DNA from: Candidatus Micrarchaeota archaeon
Lineage (GTDB): Archaea; Micrarchaeota; Micrarchaeia; Micrarchaeales; Micrarchaeaceae
Assembly (NCBI GenBank): GCA_028866575.1
Contig: JAGWHU010000002.1
Span: 99,673-163,672 of the forward strand
Length of the DNA: 64,000 nt
Direction of reading: 5' to 3'
Part shown: positions 7,701 to 15,400 of the stretch, piece by piece
Layout: each line of letters opens with the position of its first letter
Numbering within the stretch: position 1 is the stretch's first letter
The notes under the pieces: generated by a model
Database searches by the model: none
Seen by the model: only the letters and a program-made list of their open reading frames with translations
What the model was told of the DNA's origin: nothing
Made by a program: the position numbers and the translations under genes

Positions 7701-8294
7701 ATGAGAAAAATAATCGTCATAACAATGATTACGCTAGATGGGGTAATGCAAGCCCCCGGCGGACCAGAGGAAGACACATCAAGCGGTTTCAAATATGGTG
7801 GGTGGACAGCACCGTTTTCGAATGACAACGGGAGCGATTTCTTCCAAAAAAATATGCAGCCTGCAGAATATCTATTAGGTAGAAAAACATTCGAGATTTT
7901 TGCCAGCTACTGGCCACAGCACAAAGACATCTGGCCCGGCATAAACGATGGCATGAAGTACGTTCTGAGCAACACTCTGGAAAAGTCAGATTGGGGGAAC
8001 ACCGCATTCCTCAAAAATTTGACAGATATAAAGAAACTTAAAGATTCAAACGGTTCTGACCTTCATGTTTGGGGCAGCGGCAAGCTCATACAGCTACTAA
8101 TGAAGAATGATTTAGTTGATGAGTTCAGATTAGTAACATATCCGTTGACGCTTGGTCAAGGGCAAAAGTTATTTGCAGAGGGCACAATTCCGGTCACATT
8201 CAAACTAACAGAGAGTACGGCCACGCCAAGCGGCGTTGTTATGGCGAACTACAAGCGAGCTGGGGAAGTTAAGACAGGAACTGTTGGTGAGTAG
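7701..8294 (+). CDS. Dihydrofolate reductase-like (RibD C-terminal / YyaP) protein
   Basis: 197 residues. The order TLDGVMQAPGG, YLLGRKTFEIF, KYVLSNTL, DLHVWGSGKLIQLL and LVDEFRLVTYP is the RibD_C/YyaP branch of the DHFR fold, NADPH-dependent reductases of mostly unknown substrate. AT-rich TATA-like sequence lies at about 7670-7690. It is the only gene between repeats D and E, and its organisation is that of a single-gene cassette. Bacterial homologues are very common, so acquisition by transfer is plausible. Confidence 0.85.
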   Translation: MRKIIVITMITLDGVMQAPGGPEEDTSSGFKYGGWTAPFSNDNGSDFFQKNMQPAEYLLGRKTFEIFASYWPQHKDIWPGINDGMKYVLSNTLEKSDWGNTAFLKNLTDIKKLKDSNGSDLHVWGSGKLIQLLMKNDLVDEFRLVTYPLTLGQGQKLFAEGTIPVTFKLTESTATPSGVVMANYKRAGEVKTGTVGE

Positions 8295-8337
8295 TCTGTT
8301 CACCAAAATAGCAAATTACTTCTAGTGTCAAGAACCC

Positions 8338-8396
8338 TACGCCCGAAGCAGGCAACAGGATGAGAAGTCCCACGCCCGGTGTTTTTTCTAGGCATA
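8338..8396. repeat. Cassette-boundary repeat E
   Basis: A 31-bp block (8340-8370) is identical to 9550-9580 and starts with the 13-bp CGCCCGAAGCAGG shared with the intact tRNA-Asn 3' end. Both copies continue with similar CGCCC-rich, T-rich sequence ending in GGCATAG. It lies at the left end of the first copy of the duplicated two-gene unit. Confidence 0.8.
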
Positions 8397-8449
8397 GATT
8401 TCACTTTTAGCATTACTATGTTAACTTATATAAAATGGTTTGTAAATTT

Positions 8450-8725
8450 CTACACCCTTAGCGCTATTTTATGATTATTCTTCTTTGATTCTCTACCAAA
8501 TATTTTATGCGGTATCCCAAGTCTTTCAAGCTCCTTGACTTGAAAACCCCAAACAATGGAAACGTGTTCACCGTCTATATAAGCTCCTTGTCGAACACCA
8601 CCTATTTCTGACATTGCCTCTTTCCCCTCTATTCTAGCCTTCCTATTGGGAAATGTCAACATGTACGTATTTTCATCTTTTATTTGAGATCCATTTTGTT
8701 CAAGTTTTGCTTTTTCCTTAGTCAT
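8450..8725 (-). CDS. Cassette small protein, copy 1 (unrecognised)
   Basis: A 91-residue protein of unknown family. It is paralogous to the protein encoded at 9625-9918. Shared features are TYxxTFPxRKxRIDG/EG near the N-terminus, a central acidic segment, then GxQVKxLxxLGIPxxxF and a basic C-terminus ending in VALRx/IALRV. It is the second gene of a minus-strand pair, 42 bp after the 203-residue protein gene. Its small size and invariant pairing would suit an antitoxin or partner protein, but no known domain is visible. Confidence 0.7.
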   Translation of the reverse strand: MTKEKAKLEQNGSQIKDENTYMLTFPNRKARIEGKEAMSEIGGVRQGAYIDGEHVSIVWGFQVKELERLGIPHKIFGRESKKNNHKIALRV

Positions 8726-8767
8726 AAAATCCCTTATTTTATCTTATATATAGAATTCAAGGTTATT

Positions 8768-9379
8768 TTAATTTTGCTTTTTTCTCAAATTTCTTATTTC
8801 CCTTAATAATGGTTTAACATCAGGTGAAATGCCTGGTACGATTGTAATTTCACTCTGTTCGATTACTATTATCTTCTCTTTCGAATGCTCTTCTAATATT
8901 CGCCTTAATTTTTTGAAATATTCCATAGCATTATTATGTCGGAGAGTATAAACTTCATAACGTGCATGTTTATTTACAATTGTTTTCTTTTTCTTATTTA
9001 TCCATGCACCTCTTATTGTAGGTGATGTAAGTATATGCGGTACTCCAATGGGCGTTTCAGGTAAAAACGGTAAGAATTCTTTTGGAATGCTCTTTAATTC
9101 TTCTCTTGAATATTTTGCTTTATATCTAAAATTTGTGTAACCACCTAAATGTTTTCCAAAATGTACTTCAAGCGTGTCCAGATCTGCACTTGTAAAAATT
9201 GATTTTTCTACGGGAAAAGGTTTTCTAGGTATCTTCTTCTCTTCGCTTATGGGTAATAAAAGGGTAAACTTGAAATGATAACCTTCCAATACTGGTTTAA
9301 AGACACCGGTGTAAGATGTTCTAAATACTGCTAATTTCCTGCCTAGTAACTTTTCTTTATTTACATCTTTCGTGCTCAT
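8768..9379 (-). CDS. Cassette large protein, copy 1 (unrecognised)
   Basis: 203 residues, no recognised domain. Paralogous over its whole length to 9979-10611. Shared blocks are FKPxLEGYHxKFxxxLPISEEK, a DLDxL helix, PHILTSPTxxGxW, and YFKxLxxILExxSKEKxIxIEQSExTI, then a Lys-rich coiled tail. The alternating alpha/beta pattern suggests a compact cytoplasmic fold. No membrane segment, no metal-binding cluster and no nuclease motif can be made out. It has its own AT-rich promoter (repeat-conserved, 9380-9440). Confidence 0.7.
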   Translation of the reverse strand: MSTKDVNKEKLLGRKLAVFRTSYTGVFKPVLEGYHFKFTLLLPISEEKKIPRKPFPVEKSIFTSADLDTLEVHFGKHLGGYTNFRYKAKYSREELKSIPKEFLPFLPETPIGVPHILTSPTIRGAWINKKKKTIVNKHARYEVYTLRHNNAMEYFKKLRRILEEHSKEKIIVIEQSEITIVPGISPDVKPLLREIRNLRKKQN

Positions 9380-9440
9380 TTTATCACAAAATTATACTGT
9401 TTATAAGATATAATAATGTTTCAGAAAGATGGAATTTTAG
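9380..9440 (-). promoter_or_regulatory. Conserved promoter region of cassette copy 1
   Basis: The region just upstream of the copy-1 large gene is almost the same as that of copy 2 (10612-10672), including a 30-bp identical block (9408-9437 against 10640-10669). On the minus strand it reads through ATTATTATATC and ATAA-rich sequence, suitable as a TATA element about 30-45 nt before the ATG. Conservation of non-coding sequence between copies whose proteins have diverged suggests selection or exchange. Confidence 0.5.
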
Positions 9441-9460
9441 ATGTGTATTTTTGATTTTAA

Positions 9461-9605
9461 GGCACCTAACCTGCCATACTAACGCCCTTACAAGGCGTAC
9501 AGACTAAGCATTCTCTTTAGACGACAAGCTAAGCAAAATAAGCAAATTTCGCCCGAAGCAGGCAACAGGATGAGAAGTCCTTCGCCCTTTTGTTTTGGGC
9601 ATAGT
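9461..9605. repeat. Cassette-boundary repeat F
   Basis: The longest boundary copy. Its left part (CCTAACCTG, ACGCC...GGCGT inverted pair, CTAAGCATTCTCTTTAG, AAGCAAAATAAGC) matches the tRNA-Asn 3' flank at 10690-10781. Its right part from 9550 (CGCCCGAAGCAGG and the rest of a 31-bp block) matches repeat E. It is therefore the junction between the two tandem copies of the two-gene unit. Confidence 0.8.
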
Positions 9606-9624
9606 TACACCAATAATATTGAAT

Positions 9625-9918
9625 TTACCTTCTTAATGCAACAGATTTACTGTTTCCATTTGATTTTCTTTTGAAGAATTCCCAAGGTATCCCTAATTTA
9701 TCAAGAACTTTGACCTGGTAGCCTTTGGCTACTGTTACATCTTGGCCATCATCCGACATGCTTGATGATGTACCTGGATATATTCCCATAAGTATATAGT
9801 TTCCATCTATTCTAGATTTGCGTGTAGGAAATGTTATTGCATAGGTTTTACGGTCTTCTACTTGCATTTCATTTTGTTCTATTTTTTTGACTTTACTTCT
9901 TGTAAGCTTTTCAGACAT
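9625..9918 (-). CDS. Cassette small protein, copy 2 (unrecognised)
   Basis: 97 residues from ATG 9918 (a GTG at 9927 would add three). Paralogue of 8450-8725, aligning through TYAITFPTRKSRIDG, GYQVKVLDKLGIPWEFF and a basic SVALRR end. The middle segment has diverged and contains a Ser-rich insertion. It follows the 210-residue protein gene by about 60 bp on the minus strand, the same order as in copy 1. Confidence 0.7.
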   Translation of the reverse strand: MSEKLTRSKVKKIEQNEMQVEDRKTYAITFPTRKSRIDGNYILMGIYPGTSSSMSDDGQDVTVAKGYQVKVLDKLGIPWEFFKRKSNGNSKSVALRR

Positions 9919-9978
9919 CAATATCACATATTAATTGTGTTTGTTTGAATATAAATATGTTACGGCAATTATAATTTG

Positions 9979-10611
9979 TCACATAGATTTTATCTTTTGC
10001 TTTAACCTTTTGTTATCATTTTTCAATTTCTCAACTTTTCTTAAGAGGTTTCTAGTTTCTGATGAAATGCTTGGAAGTATAGTAACTTCTGACTGTTCGA
10101 TTAGAATTACTTTTTCTTTTGAGTATTTCTCTAGTATCTCTTTTAGATCCTTGAAATATTCAACAGCTTTATCATGTCTTTGGGTATAAATATGATATTG
10201 AGCATGCTCATTAACAATAGGTCTTCTATTTTCGTCTACCCAAGAACCTTTTAGTGTAGGTGAAGTTAATATATGTGGCGATACTCCAGGTAATGGCATT
10301 TCAGGAAGTATATATTTTGGTATGTTTCCTATTTCGCGCTTTGTATATGTTATGTCGTATCTAAATTGGGTGACACCTTTGAATTGACTAATGAAAAGTT
10401 TCCTGAGTGCATCTAAATCAGTCTTTCCGAAGATTATCTGTTGTATGGGGTATTTTCCCTTTGTTACTTTTTCTTCGCTTATTGGAAGAAATATACTAAA
10501 TTTGTAGTGATATCCCTCAAGCGTCGGCTTGAAGAATTCTAAATGTTTATCATACGTTCTCAGTTGCTTCAAGCTCTTGCTAAGTGGTTCTTCTTTAGTT
10601 ATACCTTTCAT
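9979..10611 (-). CDS. Cassette large protein, copy 2 (unrecognised)
   Basis: 210 residues, paralogue of 8768-9379. Conserved blocks are FKPTLEGYHYKF, LPISEEK, TDLDAL, PHILTSPTLKGSW, NEHAQYHIYT, YFKDLKEILEKYSKEK and LIEQSEVTIL. The C-terminal 30 residues are a Lys/Leu-rich potential coiled coil. The repeated GxT...GxW...E-x-Y/Y-x-Y/V-YT order is conserved in both copies and probably marks the functional core. No family is recognised. It lies directly beside the tRNA-Asn 3' flank. Confidence 0.7.
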   Translation of the reverse strand: MKGITKEEPLSKSLKQLRTYDKHLEFFKPTLEGYHYKFSIFLPISEEKVTKGKYPIQQIIFGKTDLDALRKLFISQFKGVTQFRYDITYTKREIGNIPKYILPEMPLPGVSPHILTSPTLKGSWVDENRRPIVNEHAQYHIYTQRHDKAVEYFKDLKEILEKYSKEKVILIEQSEVTILPSISSETRNLLRKVEKLKNDNKRLKQKIKSM

Positions 10612-10672
10612 TTTATCGCATAATTATACCGCCAAGGAAATATAATAATGTTTCAGAAAGATGGAATTTTCG
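10612..10672 (-). promoter_or_regulatory. Conserved promoter region of cassette copy 2
   Basis: Counterpart of 9380-9440, with the same 30-bp block at 10640-10669 and AT-rich TATA-like sequence just upstream of the copy-2 large gene. Confidence 0.5.
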
Positions 10673-10687
10673 GAAGTATATTTTGAT

Positions 10688-10781
10688 TTTAGGACACATA
10701 ACCTGACATATTAACGCCCAACCAAGGCGTACAAATCAAGCATTCTCTTCCGACGACAAGTTAAGCAAAATAAGCCATTTT
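10688..10781. repeat. tRNA-Asn 3' flank (parent of repeats A and F)
   Basis: The sequence immediately 3' of the tRNA-Asn gene. It carries the landmarks copied in A and F: CATAACCTG, ACGCC...GGCGT (a possible tRNA terminator hairpin on the minus strand), CAAGCATTCTCTTC and TTAAGCAAAATAAGC. Confidence 0.7.
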
Positions 10782-10853
10782 CGCCCGAAGCAGGGATCGA
10801 ACCTGCAACCTATTGGTTAACAGCCAATCGCTCTACCATTGAGCTATTCGGGC
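10782..10853 (-). tRNA. tRNA-Asn (anticodon GTT)
   Basis: Read on the minus strand, a complete 72-nt cloverleaf: acceptor GCCCGAA/TTCGGGC with G discriminator, D-arm AGCTCAATGGTAGAGC, anticodon arm ATTGG-CTGTTAA-CCAAT with GTT at the anticodon positions, and T-arm GCAGG-TTCGATC-CCTGC. No intron and no encoded CCA. Its 3' end faces the island, and its last 10-13 bp recur in repeats A-F. Confidence 0.95.
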
Positions 10854-10859
10854 ATATCC

Positions 10860-11549
10860 TCAGAAGAAAGGAAATTGTTTCTTCAGATTTATAACCCTTA
10901 TGTAGATACCCGCCTTCTCGGTGAAAGAATTAGCCGATTCAATGGAATCGTTCGTGTAGTTGTACCTCAGGGTGCTGAACTTCTCTTTTATTTCTGTCTT
11001 TGAATACGTGAATATCCTTGCTCCGCTCTCGTGGAAGAAGTTGAAAGACCCTATTATGTGGTCGTTGCCGCTGAAGAACGCGTACATCTTCGGCATCGAG
11101 TCGTCGCCGTGCGCGCTGTTAGCTATAGATCTCACAAGCATGTTGCAGTCCTTGGCCTCTATGCTGATTATCCTTCCCGCCTTCTTTAGGTCCTTCATTT
11201 CCGTGTACGGGTTCGACAGCAGCTCCACAATCGGAGCCCTGTAGGACCTGTAGTCCATGCTTTCCGATATCCTGTCGACCATCTCGAACCTTTCCATGGA
11301 ATCAGATCCGGGGGTGTAAACGAAAAAATTGCCTATGCTCTCGAACTGGAAGTAGTATATCATCCTTATGTCGCCAAGCCTCTCGCCTGCAAAAATGAGC
11401 TTGTATTTCCCGCTTTCCTTCAGCGCCTTGACATGCCCGGGAGTATAGTCGAATACCTGCCTTGCAAGGTCAAGTGGCGAATCGAGCTCTATGTAATATG
11501 CGTATATGTCCTTTTCCTCCTTTGTCTTGCCTTTTGATTCTTTGGCCAA
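10860..11549 (-). CDS. Hypothetical 229-residue soluble protein
   Basis: Not recognised. A Lys/Glu-rich N-terminal tail precedes an alpha/beta domain with no membrane segment. There are repeated aromatic beta-like stretches (RMIYYFQFESIGNFFVYT; YAFFSGNDHIIGSFNFFHE) and an IRVINLKKQFPFF end. The FFSGNDHIIGSFNFF part could be a phosphotransferase-independent sensor or a phospholipase D-like or TrmB-like effector fold, but the catalytic HxK is absent. It ends only 6 bp before the 5' end of tRNA-Asn, on the same strand. Confidence 0.6.
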   Translation of the reverse strand: MAKESKGKTKEEKDIYAYYIELDSPLDLARQVFDYTPGHVKALKESGKYKLIFAGERLGDIRMIYYFQFESIGNFFVYTPGSDSMERFEMVDRISESMDYRSYRAPIVELLSNPYTEMKDLKKAGRIISIEAKDCNMLVRSIANSAHGDDSMPKMYAFFSGNDHIIGSFNFFHESGARIFTYSKTEIKEKFSTLRYNYTNDSIESANSFTEKAGIYIRVINLKKQFPFF

Positions 11550-11610
11550 TCAGTCACCTATTCCCGGATTAGTAGCTTGCCTGTTCCCGCTGCAGGCTAG
11601 GCTTGCTTGC

Positions 11611-12447
11611 TCAGGCATGCCTGGAAAGCAGGCTTATTATGTACATTACAGCATAAACCGGAGCGTATGTTATCGGGAACGCAAGCACCCCCCTGCCTAT
11701 CGCATCGTAGTCGCTTGCTATGCTTGCCTTTGTCGTGAGGGTTATGTTGCTCTGCTTGTATACAAGGGAGCTTGCTATGGAGCTTACGTACAGCCTTATG
11801 CGGTACTGCCCCGGCTCGTTCTCATATACGGGATATACGAAACGCCCCTCGGTGTGGTGCAGCGCTATGACCGTTATGCTTTTGTTCCATGCTGGAAGCC
11901 CGTAAACCGTTATGTTGAACGGGCTGTCCGAAACCCCGGTATTGTTTATTGTCACGTATATGTCAGCCGGGTTGCCAGGACCGACGGTTATCGCGGTTGG
12001 CGTGACGCCCAGCTTGAACACGTCTGGCGTTACGTTCACGTATGCGGTGAACTTGAGGCTTCCGAGCTTTGAATAGTTGCCCAGGTTTATCGCCGTTATG
12101 TTGAACTTGTATGTGCCGTTCTGCGCCTGCGGGGACACAGCTATCTTTACGGATGGGCTAGGCGTATAAAGAGGGGAGTTCTGCGCTATCCAGCCTGCTG
12201 GAAGCGCCGAGGCGCTCAGCTCGTCCCACCCTATCGGGAACACGCCTCCGGTATTGTTCGTAGTTTGTGCAGATATCGTAACGTAGAACGTCTCTCCCGG
12301 GCCTACGCTGCCGAGGTATACGCTGCCGTTCTGGTTGACGGTAGTTACGTATGGCTCCGTCATGTTGACGTACGTCGCGTTGAGCAGCGCCATAAACGAA
12401 ATGCTAAGGATGATTGGCAATATTATTAGGCCCGGTCGCAATCTCAC
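11611..12447 (-). CDS. Membrane-anchored surface protein with Ig-like repeats
   Basis: 278 residues with hydrophobic segments at both ends (about 7-25 and 252-272) and an extracellular beta-rich region between. NGTYKFNITAINLGNYSKLGS and NPADIYVTINNTGVSDSPFNITV look like NEW3/CARDB-type Ig-like domains, with many N-x-S/T sequons. This is typical of archaeal cell-surface proteins; a partner is unknown. Upstream on the same strand are a pilin-like gene and a response regulator. Confidence 0.7.
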   Translation of the reverse strand: MRLRPGLIILPIILSISFMALLNATYVNMTEPYVTTVNQNGSVYLGSVGPGETFYVTISAQTTNNTGGVFPIGWDELSASALPAGWIAQNSPLYTPSPSVKIAVSPQAQNGTYKFNITAINLGNYSKLGSLKFTAYVNVTPDVFKLGVTPTAITVGPGNPADIYVTINNTGVSDSPFNITVYGLPAWNKSITVIALHHTEGRFVYPVYENEPGQYRIRLYVSSIASSLVYKQSNITLTTKASIASDYDAIGRGVLAFPITYAPVYAVMYIISLLSRHA

Positions 12448-12499
12448 ACCTGATCGTATATATCATTCATGGATATTTATATTAAATTATCCCTTCGGC

Positions 12500-13042
12500 T
12501 CATGTATACTTGACGGATACTGATGCCAGCCTCTGGACGTTGCTGTAGCTTCCGGGCAGCTCGCTTATCGTGTAGTTTATCCACACGTAGCCGCTGAACT
12601 CGTTTCCGAGCCTTGCCTTCGCGACCTTCGGGCCTGAATAGCAGTTTACCCTGATCTTCGTCTCGTTGGAAGAGTATGCGGTTATGCCCCCCTGCAGCTG
12701 GTTGTCGGGATAGTAGCCGGGCGCTGCGCCGTATGGAAGGACGTGCACGTTGCCGTACTTTGGGCTGTCGGATGAAACGTTCTGCTGCGTCGAGCAGGCT
12801 ACGCCGCTGATTATCATCGAGCCGCCTGTAGACTGCGAGAAAACCATTATCATTGTGCCGTTGGGGTGTATCGCCACGCCGTCGCACGAGAATGACGGCG
12901 AGGGGGCGCAGTATGTCGGTGCTGCCCTGGAGTTGAATATCCCAAGCTGCAGCAGCACGTACAATGATATCGTTATCATGAGTATTGCAATGCCATACGC
13001 GACAAGCATGTCTATCGATGCCTGCGCCCTTGAGATTCCCAT
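12500..13042 (-). CDS. Type IV pilin-like protein (class III signal peptide)
   Basis: 180 residues. The N-terminus GISRAQASIDMLVAYGIAILMI is a class III signal: basic residue, QAS processing site, then the hydrophobic helix that builds the filament core. The C-terminal domain is beta-rich and has the two-cysteine start (YCAPSPSFSC) and FSQSTGGS segment seen in the pilins at 47495-48656. It probably forms or decorates a type IV pilus-like filament. It is 3 bp downstream of the response-regulator gene, so the two are co-transcribed. Confidence 0.8.
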   Translation of the reverse strand: MGISRAQASIDMLVAYGIAILMITISLYVLLQLGIFNSRAAPTYCAPSPSFSCDGVAIHPNGTMIMVFSQSTGGSMIISGVACSTQQNVSSDSPKYGNVHVLPYGAAPGYYPDNQLQGGITAYSSNETKIRVNCYSGPKVAKARLGNEFSGYVWINYTISELPGSYSNVQRLASVSVKYT

Positions 13043-13045
13043 AGG

Positions 13046-14257
13046 TTACCTTTTGTCCTCTTCGTTGCCCTTGTCCTTGCTTACCTGCAATTTGACCCCC
13101 TTTGAGTCCCTTGTTATCCTTACGTCAAGGTCCTCGTTCCCGAACATCTGCCTTATCTCCTCGTATGTGTAGGAGCCTATGTCCTTCCTCGAGGTGCCCT
13201 TGCTCTTGAGTATCTCGTTCCTCCTCTCCCTTATCTTGTCCTTTTCCGACTGCTCGTATATGAGGGACGGCCTCGGTAGCTCCTTTGAATCGAATAGGTC
13301 GCCTATGTCCATCGGTATTGCCTTGTAGCCCTCGTCCTGGAGTATGAAGGGAAGCACCGCATCGAATTCCTCCCTGAGCTTCTCCACGCTCACGTCTACC
13401 GTTTCCTTCGGGCCCGCTATGACGAACACCTCGCTGTCAAGGAAGCCCACGAATATCCTGTTAGGGTTGTTCTTCGCGGTGTCCTGAAGGAGCTGGGATA
13501 TTAGCCTGAGTATGACCATTGCTGAATTGACCCCGAAGCGCTTTGCGTATTCGCCGAGGCCCCCTATCTTGAGCGTGCCTATGGAATACTGCTCGCCCTC
13601 CTTTATGGAGTGCTCTATCTCGTTGGATATGCCCTCCTCGTCGGGCAGGTCTATGAGAGGGTCGAACCTCTTGCCCTTCTTCCTAAGGAATATCGTGACC
13701 AGGCTCCTCAATTCGTTCGGGTCGAAAGGCTTCTTTATGTAGTAGTCTGCGCCGAACTTTATACCATTGAACCTGTTTTCCGTGGGGTCCATGGCGCTTA
13801 CCAGTATGACTATCGTATTGCTCACGCCGGGGTCGCTCTTTATCGTCCTGCAGATGTCAAGCCCGTTCTTGTGCGGGAGCATCAGGTCGAGTATTACAAG
13901 ATCCGGCTTCTTCGTCCTCACGAAGGCTATCGCATCCCCTCCGTCGTATATCTGGCTCACCTCGAAGCCCCTGCCTATGGAGAGCGCCATGAGCTTGTTT
14001 ATGTTCTTGTCGTCCTCTACTATGAGCACCTTGCTCAGGGAGCCCTGGTCCTGCAGCGGGTAATAAGTCAGTACGCCGCCCCTGCTCCTCGATGCTATGG
14101 CCTTCATCTTCTCGAGATCGGTGAGCGCCCTCTTCAGCTTCTCCTTGTCTATGCCCCTGCTGAACGACATGTCGCTCAATTCGTTGAATGATATCTGCTG
14201 CTTCTCGTTTATTATATCGAATATGTCGCTTATGCTTCCTGCGGTCGTGTTCTCCAT
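13046..14257 (-). CDS. Response regulator with winged-helix-like N-terminus and degenerate GGDEF-like domain
   Basis: 403 residues. Residues 1-65 look like a winged-helix segment (FNELSDM, KLKRALTDLEKM, GGVLTYY). Residues about 75-195 are a REC domain: VEDDKNINK acidic pair, phosphoacceptor Asp in VILDLMLPHKNG (about 124), SAMD and KKPF. Residues about 220-300 keep the GGDEF-domain layout, but the catalytic loop reads FLDSEVF, so cyclase activity is unlikely. A charged tail follows. Natural partner: the histidine kinase at 15368-17656. Confidence 0.8.
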   Translation of the reverse strand: MENTTAGSISDIFDIINEKQQISFNELSDMSFSRGIDKEKLKRALTDLEKMKAIASRSRGGVLTYYPLQDQGSLSKVLIVEDDKNINKLMALSIGRGFEVSQIYDGGDAIAFVRTKKPDLVILDLMLPHKNGLDICRTIKSDPGVSNTIVILVSAMDPTENRFNGIKFGADYYIKKPFDPNELRSLVTIFLRKKGKRFDPLIDLPDEEGISNEIEHSIKEGEQYSIGTLKIGGLGEYAKRFGVNSAMVILRLISQLLQDTAKNNPNRIFVGFLDSEVFVIAGPKETVDVSVEKLREEFDAVLPFILQDEGYKAIPMDIGDLFDSKELPRPSLIYEQSEKDKIRERRNEILKSKGTSRKDIGSYTYEEIRQMFGNEDLDVRITRDSKGVKLQVSKDKGNEEDKR

Positions 14258-14374
14258 CTAGTCACCGAATAAGGATTCAACAACAAATAATATTAGGCTT
14301 GTCATATTTGCGCAATTGTTGAAGTAAACTACGTAAGGGATTAAAAAGCTTTATGAGCATATAGATATGATCAG

Positions 14375-15400
14375 ATGGCATTCCTGAAGAAGGGGACGCA
14401 GTCCAGGCAGGGGCAGGGCAGGCCCAGCAACAGGACCATTGCAGTTGCGGCACTTGTCGTGATAATAGTGGTAGCCGCATTGTACTATTTCGTGTTCCTG
14501 AACGTCAGCCAAACCATAGTCAAGGCCCCGGCTGTCGCCAATCTCTCCGAATCTGGCACGGTTTTCAGCGTTGACTCGCAGCAGTACCTCATTTCCCTTG
14601 CAGGGGAATCGGCAAGCTCAGGTATTGCATACGTCCACGTGGACAAGCTCCCCATATTCGTAAACCCGCCCCTCAACGTAACGCTCACGATAAACAACAT
14701 AACCAAGATAAATGCAGGCACGCAATACGCAAACATGGGGATACAGCTCGAGGCCATAGGGCAGAACAGCGTAACCGTCAAGGTGTCTCCGCTGTTCACC
14801 AGCTTGCAGATAAGCCCGGATTCGCAGTACATAAGGACTATGCAGGGATCCCTTTACTCGCAGAGCCAGCCCAAGGCGCAGAGGCCCAGCAATTCCACAA
14901 TTACAGTTGCCACTTCGACAACTTCTACAAGCGCGTCCACTACCACGATGTCGCAGGCTAGCGCAATAGCTGCTGACATAAACTCAACGCTCGATGCTGA
15001 CAGCCTGTATTTGCTGCTCCTGAACTTCAGCGCTCTCTACGCCAATACAACCGGCTGCACCCCAACGCTATACAGCGAGGCCTACATAAGGGCATACGGC
15101 AGCGCGCCCGGCGGGCCGAACGACTATGCAAACGTGAGCTACATAGTGCCTTACAACATGTCGCTCAGGATAGCAGGCGTGGGCAGGGGCGACTACAACG
15201 CCACATTCACGACGCATGCAAGGGGCTCGTTCTACAACAACGTAGTCGCTGCATCTATAGAGGTCAACGCCAGCACAAAGAGCGTGCTCGGCAAGGGCGT
15301 GAACAGCAAGGGCATATTCGCGGGCCAGACGAGCATATCCCAGCTGCAGGCGAACTACTACAGGGCATTAGGATACGGATCCTGCGGCGTTTACGTTTGA
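14375..15400 (+). CDS. Membrane-anchored secreted protein, Ser/Thr-rich linker
   Basis: 341 residues: a basic N-terminal tail, one transmembrane helix (about 21-43), a beta-rich ectodomain, a Ser/Thr linker (TTSTSASTTT, about residue 185) and a second compact domain with two Cys. Not recognised. TATA-like sequence (TTAAAAAGCTT) lies at about 14340. Its last 33 bp overlap the 3' end of the convergent histidine kinase gene. The position between kinase and regulator suggests, but does not show, a role as the extracellular sensor or target. Confidence 0.7.
   Translation: MAFLKKGTQSRQGQGRPSNRTIAVAALVVIIVVAALYYFVFLNVSQTIVKAPAVANLSESGTVFSVDSQQYLISLAGESASSGIAYVHVDKLPIFVNPPLNVTLTINNITKINAGTQYANMGIQLEAIGQNSVTVKVSPLFTSLQISPDSQYIRTMQGSLYSQSQPKAQRPSNSTITVATSTTSTSASTTTMSQASAIAADINSTLDADSLYLLLLNFSALYANTTGCTPTLYSEAYIRAYGSAPGGPNDYANVSYIVPYNMSLRIAGVGRGDYNATFTTHARGSFYNNVVAASIEVNASTKSVLGKGVNSKGIFAGQTSISQLQANYYRALGYGSCGVYV

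Noticed and set aside
5250..8396. Classical integron attC sites
   Set aside because: The boundary repeats have a hairpin but lack the GTTRRRY / RYYYAAC pair, and no IntI-like integrase gene is in the window. The tRNA-Asn end is a better explanation.
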